Source: Rhododendron vialii (lineage: Eukaryota > Streptophyta > Magnoliopsida > Ericales > Ericaceae). Taken from it: 64,000 nt of DNA. Below, piece after piece: positions 32,757 to 43,302 of the stretch. The DNA lies in contig NC_080567.1 in the NCBI RefSeq assembly GCF_030253575.1, forward strand, positions 19,059,001-19,123,000. The letters are read 5' to 3'. The translations under genes were made by a program, and so were the position numbers. Each line of letters opens with the position of its first letter. Position 1 is the first letter of the stretch. The notes under the pieces are model-generated. The model was not told the origin of the DNA, searched no databases, and was given only the letters and a program-made list of their open reading frames with translations.

Positions 32757-35700
32757 ATGGAGGGAAGAGATGGAGGCCAGAGCTCAGCACCGCAAGCTCG
32801 CTACACGCTCCAACCATCTCGTTACTCAAGCGAGGATATACTCTTCTGCATCGATGTGGACCCCGAATCGCTCGCAGAGATGAAAGGCACAGCCCCCAGT
32901 GGCCGGCCCATCACCAGGCTCGATTCCATCAAGCAGGCCATCCTCCTCTTCATCAACGCCAAGCTCACCATCAACCCTGATCACCGCTTCGCCTTCGCCA
33001 CTCTCGCCAAATCGGCTTCTTGGGTACTACCCTCATTTCTCTTTCGTACCCAGTTTTTTTTTTATTGTTATTTGGATTTCAAATTTTTTTTGGGTCCCTG
33101 GACTAATCCTTGGGGCCCATCCCACCGTCCACTTTGCGGAGAGCCCAATTGTTGAGACAGAATGTTAAGATGACGAGATTCGAAGACTTTGAAGCATATC
33201 TAAGGACACTATCTTTAGAATGTAACTTGCCCCCGCTTGGTAAAGTTTGCTGTTTGGTTCAGGCAAAATCGTCCCCATGATTCAACAAAGGGTGTAGAAT
33301 TGCAACCAACAAAATTGAAAAACTTTCAAGAAACCTTTTTGTCTACTGTAACTATATGTGAGAGAGAGATGAATTAATGTAGAAGTAAAAAACGTTGGGG
33401 TGAAAGGAATTTATATAAGAGTCATAGGTGCCCTTTGAGAAAGATTTGCCCTTTGGGAAAGATGTGCCCTTTTAGAAAGATTAGATCTCTTCAAAACAAT
33501 ACATACTTGAAAGTGTACTCACACTCTTTCATTTAAACATCACACCCCTGGAACAATTGGTTCCATTCACACCCATATGTTCGAAAGACACACCCCTTGA
33601 AGAGTTAGTCTATTTGATAACCCATTTGTTTGAAAGGCACCCATTCGTTCTATTAAATTTGGACCGTTGATCAGGTGCTTTGCAACCAACAATTTCACAC
33701 CGTTGATTTTTCCATTTAATGAACTGGAACCGCGCGGCGTGTGTGAAGTGCATAATCAAACATGAGACAAAATGTCTCCACATCAATTAAAGCCGGAGCA
33801 ATTGCTCTGTATAGACTGCCCCAAAGGAGTTGATAGCACCTGTGATGTTTCGAATGTGAGACATTAGGAGGGAGCAAACCTTAAGTCCGGTCTTGACCGC
33901 CAGGCTTGGTCTTGACCGCTAGGCTTGGTCTTGACCACCGGGCCAAGCCTTTGGGGGTTTTTTGGTGGGTATCTTTAGAATTACTTCTTTACTTATTAGG
34001 GAAAGAAATTTAGTTTTAAGGTTTCCTAGTTGGGGGATTTCCTCCTGTGATTCTGTTTAGATGAGTTGAATTGATATATGTGTGTTTCTTTCCCCTATTG
34101 CTGGGGGTAATTTGCTGTTGGCAGTTTGATCGCCTGAGGTTTCCCATGTGCGCCTAGGCACAATCCGTTGGGATGTATCCACGGAGTCCACACCTCATTG
34201 CTTGGACCCAATATACATTAAATGACCCATATCCACTTAAAAGGCTACCACACATGGTCCTGACATTTGCACGTATATTTTGATAGTTACTTGAATTGGA
34301 TATCGACCGTGTAAGAAATCCAACAGACGAAATCGAATGACCACAAAGCAAAGCCCCGAACAGGTAGCCTAGTGGGAAAATGGTCATAAACTCGGATAGG
34401 GTGGGCTCGACCTGTTGGCATCCGCTTCTTGGGTATCAATTGTTTCTCTTTTGTTTTTAATTTGTTAGTGGTTGTTTGGACTTGATTTTTGTGGGTATAG
34501 AAAGAAATTTCGATTTGAGGTTCCCTACTTACTTGGGGGTTTCCTGCTTTGATTTTGTTTTGATTAGTTGAATCTCTTGTATGCATAGTTTTGTTAATTG
34601 GTGGGACTTGGGATGCTATGTCTGATTTAGTATTTTGATAACCACATACAATTGGACAAAAAACCTTGTAAGAACGTCCAAAACTCCAATGAAAAAATCC
34701 ACAAGCGTAACAACCACAAAACGAAGCCCGATCGAACATGCAGCCTATTGATAAAATGGCCGTGAACTCTGACATCCTGGGCTGGACTACCCCTGCTGGC
34801 AGACAGACCCATTGTTTCCATGGTTGAGCTCTAAAAAATTGATAAATAAAGATTAACACCTGTAGAAATAAGAAGAATTGTGTCAAATATAAGTGAATTT
34901 ATCACTTTGAGGCATGATTGATGGAGAAAAAATTACGGTCCCACTACGCTCATGGCCCGGCTGGCGGGTCCCACCCAGGCTTAATTGATACGTGTGCTTG
35001 TTCGGAACTATATTAACCACACCCACACCCACACCACTGAAAGCACCCACAGAAATAAACTCGTACACATAGAAAAAGAAAAATATCCATACATGATTCG
35101 GCCCAAACGGGAAAGAGATTCTCTTATGATACAAGTAGAAGTCTACAAAATCGAATGGTATAAATACGTAAATCCACCACTGCCACAGTCCTACTTGAGC
35201 CCGTGCTCTAGGGAAGTTGAGCCATCATTCACTCCTGATGCTCTGCATCAATACCTTTTCCCTCAACAATCCTCGTTGACTTTTTTCATTAAATATAAAC
35301 TCTACTTATAGGCAATTGTAACGACTCGCGCCAGCTGACCTTCTTAACTCTTAGCCTAAACACATGGCTCAAAAGGTTAACCTCAGGTTAATAGTAGCTG
35401 GTGGGTCTTTTCTTATATAATAATACTCTTAACTTTTTCCTCATCTAACGTCCTCGTTGCATTGGCCCAACAACCTTTCCCCTGGTGGCCATGGTGTGGC
35501 ACTTAGTTCTATTCAACACAATCAGTGTGCTCGTACTAGATTCTAGAGGTGGCCCCCATCATGTAGACTAAGGTTGTGCTCTGATACCACTTGTAACGAC
35601 CCGCACCAGCTGACCTGCTTAACCTTTAGCCTAAACACGTGGCTCAAAAGGTTAACCTCAGGTTAATAGTAGCTGGTGGGTCTTTCCTTATATAATACTC

Positions 35701-38700
35701 TTAACTTTTCCTCACCCACTGATGTGGAATTGGGGCTTTACAGCAATCCTCAAGGAATTCTTGTCTCCATACAATTAAACCTCTACACGTTAGATTTTTA
35801 GTGGATTTCAAACTCCGCAATCCAAATCTAAATACAAGTAGATAATAATTGTGTATGAGACTCCAATTTTTGTCCAATTCAAACACCACACGAGTGGAGC
35901 CCAACAGTGGTTGTGGGTGATTGCAAGTATTTCAGTTACCTCTGCCGTGCTGGGTCCAAAAATGTTCCTGGACCGGGGGAAAACCCCCCAAATTAATTCG
36001 AGTAAGAGCCTCATGGTTGGGGAGATGCAAATCATTCAAGAAACCCCATGATAGGAGAGAAATTCTCTCTCCTTACTTGGGGTAGTTTTCCTGTATCCAT
36101 GCGGGTCCTTCAGAGAATTTTTAGGCCTATAAATTTTGGGGAAAGGTTTGGATCATTGGACATAAGGTTACCCTGTTTTGGACCATGCGTTGTATAAATC
36201 TATGGTGTTTTTAAGGTAACATCGGCTACAAGTGATCAGATGTCTCTTAAATGAGTTGCTTTCTTTGTTGAGCACAATTTGATAAAATGAAGCATAGTAA
36301 GTAAATGCCTTCACATGATAATCCTGAGTCATGTTTGAGTTTGAACTGTAGTTGGCTGTACTAAATTCAAGTGTATGTTCTTTTTCTAGCAAAAGGAAAT
36401 GCAGTGAGTTCTGATAGATTTCCTTTTGATATGATGAAGCTTCGGAAAGAGTTCAGCAGTGAAGTTGACTCTGCCATGGCTGCATTTCGGGGGCTGTCAG
36501 TTGATTCATCCTCTGGTCAAGCAGATCTCACCCAACTCTTCAGAATTGCTACTCATGAAGCAAAGAAATCCCGTGTGCAAAATCGGATTCTCAGGGTGGT
36601 AAGTGTTGCTTACACTCTTTTTTGTATCTGTTCAACATTTGTCACTAGTCTTGTCAGGTCGTAGTTTCTACTTTCTATTACTATATTGCTGTACGGAACA
36701 TTTTGGTGGTCAGTGAAAGTTAATACATATGTTTGGTGTTTATGGGTGCACACACTAGTCTTAGAATGTCTTGGTTATTTGCTGTATACAACACTGTTGA
36801 ACAGTAGATTTTTGTACTCAGAGAAAGTCAATTCTTATTGTTTATGGGTGGAAGATAAGTCTGCAATCTTCAAGAGGCACTCTTCCTGGTTATCAGTGGT
36901 TTATGTGGCATTGATTTAATCTGACAAGAGGACTAGTAGTACTCACTCGTATATATCTGGTTAAGTGCTTCATTGAGAATTTTATTCTGCCTATTCTAAT
37001 GGAAGCAATATTTTAATCAGTTCTTTTGATCTAAACATAGAATCAACTTTTGCTTTCTCGTTTCTACTGAATGGAATGCTTATTGGTTTCCTCATTCCAT
37101 AGTTTTTCTATAGACTTTCTGATGCACAAGGGAGGGTATGAGGCCTTTTCTTTTGTTTTTCTGTTTGTTTGTTTCTGGTCTCTTTTGTATAGGAGTGGAA
37201 TTCCCTAATGTATGATATAGTATAACTTACTATCCAAAAGAAGGGAAAAAAGAGAGTATCGCATCCAAAACAATTAAAAACTTACAGATGAATCATGTCA
37301 GATTGCTTGCTCATACTATGATTTTGAAATAATTGAAAAAGTTGAGGGAAAAGAGGTGGGGGTAAAAACTTAGACAGGAACAATAAATGAATTTCTAGAA
37401 TAATACCGTTAAATTTTCCATAAAAAAGGGAGAAGTATTGCCAGCGTGAGTTGGTCTCTATGATAATCTTCTTAAAACCGATAGATTACCTTGGTCACTA
37501 GGCAGTCATATTTACAATAGTGCTATTGAAGAACTGTATAAAAGGGGAATTTGGCATTATTGCTATTTTAAGGTCTGCAAGGCTGCTACTTGTCTTCTTG
37601 CTTTCTTGATTCTTGGCTTGAGAGTTTGTGGGTTCCTAAATGTAGGTTTGCATAATCCGTTTTACGTCTGTCACTTTACTATCTTCTTGAAAGCACTGAA
37701 GTGCAGTAGCCGACTTCAGAAGAAGATATGACTATATGTATACACACACACACACACACACACACACTCTCCTCTCTGGTAACTAACGGCCAAAAATAGA
37801 CTTTTTGTGTAGCTGGCTTCAAGTACACAAGTTTACTACCAACTTCAGATATTAAAATAATCCTAATTAGTTTTGTTTTTGCCACCCTCCTTTGTTGGTG
37901 TAGGGTGGAGATGAAAGAAGATTAAGATGATCAAAACACAGAAAACAGAGCTGTTTTGGGGCTGTGAACAGTGGACGTGAACGGTAGAGAAAAGAATTCT
38001 AGGCCTCACACCTAGACAACCTTAGGCATCACACCTAGGGCCTCTTTAGCATCACACGGTTCACACCAAAGAAAAAAGGATTGCATCACATCACACAATC
38101 TTATCTTAAAAGCTTAAAGCTGCAAGAATTTGTATATAATCATTCATCATACCTTCATTCTCTTGAAGTTCTTTAATTTATAGGCTCCTAATGTGTTTAA
38201 TACCAAAGACTGTTCCTATTCCCTAAATGGCTGGGTAGGATGAATGTGTTATCTAATGGTTGCATGCATTGATGTGTGGTCAAACTTCACTAACTGAAAA
38301 GTCACAAGGGTCATGAAAAGGCACGGCCTTAAATGTTCGAGCCAATGTCTAGTTAATATCCCAAGTAGGCGTTACATCATCTAGCATATTCCAAACTAAG
38401 GCTTGGGCCTTAGAACCATCCAAGCCAAGCCTTATATTGGTTGCTGCCATTTTCATCATGTCCTCATTCTACGCAAACAGTAAGTAGTGCTTCTGTCTAA
38501 CTTCCTCATGTTTCATAACCAAATTTGACGTGTGTTTTCTCCTAAGCAAAGTTCTTACATCCAAGAACTGAGTAGTGACTCTTGCTTCTATTTTGGGAAT
38601 CATTGCTCTCTTCTTCTTTTTTGATGTGGGGGAATTACTAATCTAAACAAGCATTAATATCCAAGTTCTGCAAAGATATCATTTACACTTTACAATTCAT

Positions 38701-39125
38701 CTTAGGTGATACAGTTTTTGTTCTCCTACTGAATCCAACACAATCTACCCTTCGCTGTCACAATACAGATCCTAATCTACTGCAGATCGTCCACACAACC
38801 ACACCACCAATGGCCTGTAAACCAGAAAATCTTCACACTGGATGTGCTTTACCTTCATGACAAACCGGGGCCCGACAACTGTCCCCAGAAGGTTTATGAT
38901 TCACTTGTTGATGCCCTTGAGCATGTCACGGAGTTCGAGGGTTACATCTTTGAAAGTGGCCAGGGTTTGTCTCGTGTTCTGTTCCGTTATATGTGTGTAC
39001 TTTTGTCGCACCCTCAACAACGTTGTTTGCAAGATCACATTGATATTCCCAAGTCCCTCACGAAAAAGTCTCCCACTGCTGAATCAGCACCGGGTGAAGA
39101 AATTGTTGCTGTATCCAGCCAGTGA
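32757..39125 (+). CDS. BABAM1: BRISC/BRCA1-A complex member 1-like (BABAM1/MERIT40), 3 exons
   Basis: Homologue of MERIT40/BABAM1, the scaffold subunit that holds BRCC36-type K63 deubiquitinase complexes together (DNA repair and signalling). Exons 32757-33023, 36440-36598 and 38769-39125; GT-AG introns of 3.4 and 2.2 kb; 783 nt, 260 aa. The start is the ATG at 32757, after a GA-rich leader; the upstream in-frame codons are not ATG-initiated. Visible blocks are RYSSEDILFCIDVDPES, TRLDSIKQAILLFINAK, HRFAFATLAKSASW, LRKEFSSEVDSAMAAFRGL, HHQWPVNQKIFTLDVLYLHD, KVYDSLVDALEHV and YIFESGQG. This fits the vWA-like fold of the family. Exon 1 ends TGG and exon 2 begins CTTCGG, which keeps the conserved SASW-LRKEF join. 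The introns contain a TRIM, tandem repeats and a (CA)n tract. Confidence 0.93.
33013..34810. repeat. Diverged tandem duplication in BABAM1 intron 1
   Basis: Sequence around the exon 1 donor (gcttcttgggta, 33015-33100) reappears at 34425-34505. The block 33960-34080 matches 34490-34590, and 34200-34420 matches 34640-34800. The first copy is split by about 0.85 kb of other DNA (33100-33955), which includes three 19-bp units of aggcttggtcttgaccgc type at about 33886-33939. Confidence 0.6.
35317..35718 (-). mobile_element. TRIM retrotransposon with two ~127-bp LTRs
   Basis: Direct repeats 35317-35443 and 35592-35718 both begin tgtaacgac and share gttaacctcaggttaatagt. On the minus strand the right repeat acts as the 5' LTR and is followed directly by TGGTATCAGAGC (complement at 35578-35590), the primer-binding site for initiator Met-tRNA. 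The interior is about 150 bp with no coding capacity, which is the definition of a TRIM. It lies antisense in BABAM1 intron 1. The LTRs differ at several positions, so it is not recent. Confidence 0.8.
37741..37768. repeat. (CA)n microsatellite in BABAM1 intron 2
   Basis: About 13 CA units without interruption. Confidence 0.9.
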
Positions 39126-39384
39126 GAAGATTGGGAGTATCCAAGGTTCATGAGCAATATGTACCTGTATAATTTTCTTTTGTTGGGTGTAACCTTGTAT
39201 ACATTCTCCTTTTGTGTGGATTCTGTGCTCCTTTTGTTGTTTTGGATCATGGAAAATCTGAATGCAGTCTTCAACCAGAATTTCATTCTGTGCTTTCAAA
39301 CAGGAAGGTTTTCATGGAATGGTTTTGGAGTTCTAGAGTAGTATCCTTGAAACAAATAAGATCATGCACAAAATTTTGTTTTGC

Positions 39385-39540
39385 CCTTATTCCAAATTTT
39401 TCGCTTTTGTTAGTTCTTCGCCAAATTTTTATGGATTATTGATTCGTCTCAACGAGAGGAATTGAAAAAGTAAAAGATTATGACTTCTATCCAAAATTTT
39501 GAATAAAGACAAAACAAAAAAAAGTCCAAAAAGCTGCTAC
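39385..39540. mobile_element. Family-N MITE, partial copy
   Basis: Carries ggattattgattcgtc, aaaagtaaaagatta and ttttgaataaagacaaaa, found in the same order in 59984-60352 and 62121-62530. Confidence 0.6.
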
Positions 39541-41049
39541 TGGCCTTACTTCATGGATTGTCCACAATGCTTGGTTTGCTAGGATGAATCATCACTATAT
39601 TTGCATCACCTCAGGTTTAGATAAATTTGCGGTCATACCTCCTGTCATCAGATGATTATAGTACGCGTCAAATCGATAATGACAGTTTAGGATTAGGTGC
39701 CATCCAAATTTGTCAATCCTTAGCTATGATGATCTTATCCCAAGACTACATATTGTTCCTGGAGTAAAGTAATCCCAAGACAAAGACTTCATGCTGATCT
39801 TATCGCAAGACTGCAGTGTAATCTTATCCTATGAGTATTTTCTAGAAAGCTCAAAAGCTCATAGTCTACGAGGGTTACACTGCAATTTGCAAAGAAATTA
39901 CTAGTTTTTCTTTTGTTGGTTTGAGAAGGACTGGAAATCCTACCTAATTCCCAAAAAGCAAAGGAGTAATGTGGACTCAATGGACTTTGGAAATGACTAT
40001 ACCAATCACTAGATAATTGAATCAATGGTCCTCCCATGTGATATCTCACTCGGTCCCTTGTATGACACAAAATAAGGCTCACAATGATCTCATTTATTGA
40101 TTCGAGCGGTTTATTTTAAGGACCTCTAGATGTTTATCATTCATGTAAAAATTTACGATGTTCTGACATCGATATCATCTAAGGAAAACACATTTATAAT
40201 AAGAGAAACGGACGGCCAGACTCTATCCATTCATTTAATATCAAAACACATTTGTAATAAGAGAAACGGACGGTGAGACTCTGGCCATTCATTTAGAGAG
40301 ACAGTTTGACCAATCCTTTACCTGTATTTGATCGACATGATTTTTAGCATGGACGATAACATATCGAGCTGTACAAAATAAAGACTTGAATCGTCGAATG
40401 AGAATGTGATGTGTCTTACTTTGCATCACATGAGGGACCACGTGGAGAGATCCCAATTCATCTAGTGCAAAGGAAATGGGTTATTTTTATTTCTAGAGAT
40501 CGTTTTAGATTTTGTTTATATGAGTTACTTTATCTGAAAATGGATTCCCTCAAGATTTTAAGAGCTCAAAATCATCCATGTCATTGACCAACAGCCTGAA
40601 AAGTCTTCTTGTTTGGGATCCATACAATTGTAAAGTTGAGAGCAGGTGGTTTCTTTTCTTTTTTTTAAATTCAAAAATCTGATTAGATCTGTGATGGCAT
40701 TACAGTACTCACCTAATCAGTGGTTTCTTTCAAGCTTTTTTCAACTGCAGTGCCCTGTGTCATGTGAGGCTAAAGTCTATCTCTGTTGTTTGAGGAATCT
40801 GATGACCTAGAAACTAATAATATCCCATTGTCACTTTCCTATGTATGACTATACCATGATTAACTGCTACTGGTATCATTTACTATATGCCTAGGGACTG
40901 TTTGGAAAGCAATGAAATTCAGCTAACCAAACATTTTGACCTATTTTTTGGCCAAGAAAAACAACAAATTTCCTTGTCGATTTATTGCTTAAGGTCGTGT
41001 TTGGATCTTCCATTTGTGAATGAATTTACCTGTGAAGAGAAAATAAATG

Positions 41050-41297
41050 TTACTCCTCCATCCATTTTTTTATGGTTCAGTATTCTATTTTTGTTTATCC
41101 CTTAATGTCGATTTGAAAAAGTTAGTGGGCAAAAGTTGGAAAAATTTTCATTTTGTCCTTTTGAGCAAATTCTTATTTGGAAAGTTGGAGGAAAAAATTA
41201 TAGTAAGGATAATGTCTCCATTTTTGAAGTGTAATAATAATGTCTCAATAAAAGTTGAATTTATGAAATTGGACATTTAAAAATGGACGAAGAGATT
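41050..41297. mobile_element. Stowaway-like MITE, diverged
   Basis: Left end actcctccatccattttt and right end aaaaatggacgaagaga are imperfect inverted repeats of the ctccctccgtccc type. About 250 bp, non-coding. Confidence 0.5.
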
Positions 41298-41424
41298 AAC
41301 AAATTCTACCTCATCGTCTTTCCGTGAAGAGTGAAGAAAAAATCCTCTCTTTTTTCTCCTCCACAAATCCGAAATCCAAATACAGCCTAATAACCCTTGC
41401 GTCTTCACAAAATGTAGTTCTAAA

Positions 41425-41600
41425 GTCTACAGCCACACAACAATAACAGAACCCACCAATCATTGGGGTATGGGAGGAGAGGAATGGAGACAGACCTAAC
41501 ATTTGACAAAATATGCACAAATTTGCTCCTCTTAGAATACCACTGAAATAGTGACCCACTATACCTCCATGAACCGAGGAGCTAAACGGACGTTTTGCTG
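41425..41600 (-). mobile_element. Au-like SINE, second copy
   Basis: Read on the minus strand it follows 6040-6218 closely (tttcagtggtattct, tttgtgcatat, ggtctgtctcc, ccaatgattgg) and ends with a degraded GTT-rich tail. Confidence 0.5.
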
Positions 41601-43037
41601 CAGAACCATACTCCCAAATCGCTGCCGAAAAGCATTAGAGAGGATAGACCTAGAAGAGATTGAAATCAATTTGTGTGCACATTTTCCTTCATAAAAATCC
41701 CTTGCACCAAGTGTTTTATCTGTCACTGTATTGATTGCTTATGATCCTTCAATTTTGAAAAGGTCTTTTACTTCCTTTTAAACCTTCCACATTTTCTTTC
41801 TTCCAAACTAAACCTTTCTCCCTCCGATTACATCAAACCTTGAGCATTTTTTATTTTCTCATGACGCATCATATCATGTTCCACACACATTAGTAAAGTC
41901 AACTCTTACATAATTTCCCAAAGAAAAAGAAAATCCACAGTTTACATTCCACAGATCATCTGTAATAAATCTCATCTGTAATAAATCTATGTCTCCATCC
42001 CAATATATTTCAGTATAGGAGTATCAATCCAGATTTGTGTGTTTTGAAAATCTCACCGCATTATATGTTCGGAATAATATCGAGAACACGAGAACAAAAA
42101 TTTTGGGGACAGAGGATCTTTGGCAAGGTTATGGGTTTAGAGTCATTTGACTTACTAGTCAGCTAAGTAAATTTATTGGAGGAGTTACCACTGGATTTGA
42201 TTCCCCACCCACCATAACAATTGTCAAACTTTTTTTACAAAAAAAACTCCTTATCTGGCCCACCCAATTCTAATGTCCACTAGTGGAGGTCCCAATTACA
42301 GCCGGTTAAAATATGTATGGATTGACATCTTACCTGATTGTAATAAGGGTATTTGCGAGATTTCACCACTGTGAACATCTTTTGATAGTTCTTGGTGCTT
42401 TGACATTATCAAAGGGGTCTCAAGTATCTGGCATTTTCCCCCTTTTGAATCTCATCACCCTCGCCCTGTAAAGTGCATCAAGTTGAACTACCCACATGTT
42501 TCCACTGAACAGTTGGTTGTTCTAAGTTTTCAAGCAAATAATAAAGCAAGACACTTGGACCCACAAGCACATTTGCCATATCACAAATTCCCTAAATTTC
42601 ACATATTCAAAAACTGCTTAAAAGTTCCTAAAAGTCTAGGTTAGTTATCCTACAAGAGCACACTGATAGGATCACTTCCGAAAATTTTAAAAAAAAGAGA
42701 GAGATGGGGGAGAAATTGATCACTTCGAGGGGATCGAAACTCCGACTAGACCACTTCAAGGGGAACTAACCTCCAAAGCCCTTGGGCAATTGTGATTTTT
42801 ATTCTTGCATAATGAACCGTACGGCAGGCATCTACATTTTTATAGACTCTAACTGAAAAGGAAATGCAATCAATTGACATAATTGACTGATAATAATATA
42901 CTAGACTCTAGCGCTGACACCAAAATCATGCATTCATAGAAATTAAATAAAATAAATAAGGAAACTAAATAATAGTAATCCATCATACACCTCATATGCC
43001 CTTAAAGTGAATCTCAAGGTAGTCTAAAATAATACTT

Positions 43038-43170
43038 AACAATCCAAACACAACAACTCACAACTTCTCACATATATGTGGAGCCCACACATAGTAGTGT
43101 GTGTGGAACCCATATGTATATGAGATATTGTGTTTGATGTTGCGTTTGTGTTGTTGTGTGAGAAGCGTTT
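43038..43170. repeat. Foldback just upstream of PP2C
   Basis: The arms ctcacatatatgtggagccc and, reversed, ctcatatacatatgggttcc surround a short centre near 43095. Outer parts also pair loosely (aacacaac with gttgtgtg types). It ends about 130 bp before the PP2C start codon and may be a MITE remnant in the promoter. Confidence 0.5.
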
Positions 43171-43302
43171 TTGATTTAAAAAAGCAGCCAATTGTTGAAA
43201 CTGTGTGCCACTTCTTAATCCTTCATAAGGAGACCATTGCACTTGTTATTGGGATACATAAAAAAGGTTTATTGCAGAATAAGCAAACTTGTATCAGTTG
43301 AC

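Larger units (their letters stand above)
39126..43037. other. Intergenic region between BABAM1 and PP2C
   Basis: No gene is seen. It contains a partial family-N MITE (39385-39540), a two-copy tandem repeat of about 57 bp at 40187-40300 (gagaaacggacgg in both), a Stowaway-like element (41050-41297) and a SINE copy (41425-41600). The block 42240-42340 shares gtccactagtgg with 26860-26880. Confidence 0.5.

Noticed and set aside
34287-34886. 199-codon minus-strand open frame in BABAM1 intron 1
   Set aside because: It runs across both halves of a diverged tandem duplication and contains the same translated segment twice; no domain and no gene-like context. Chance frame in repeat DNA.
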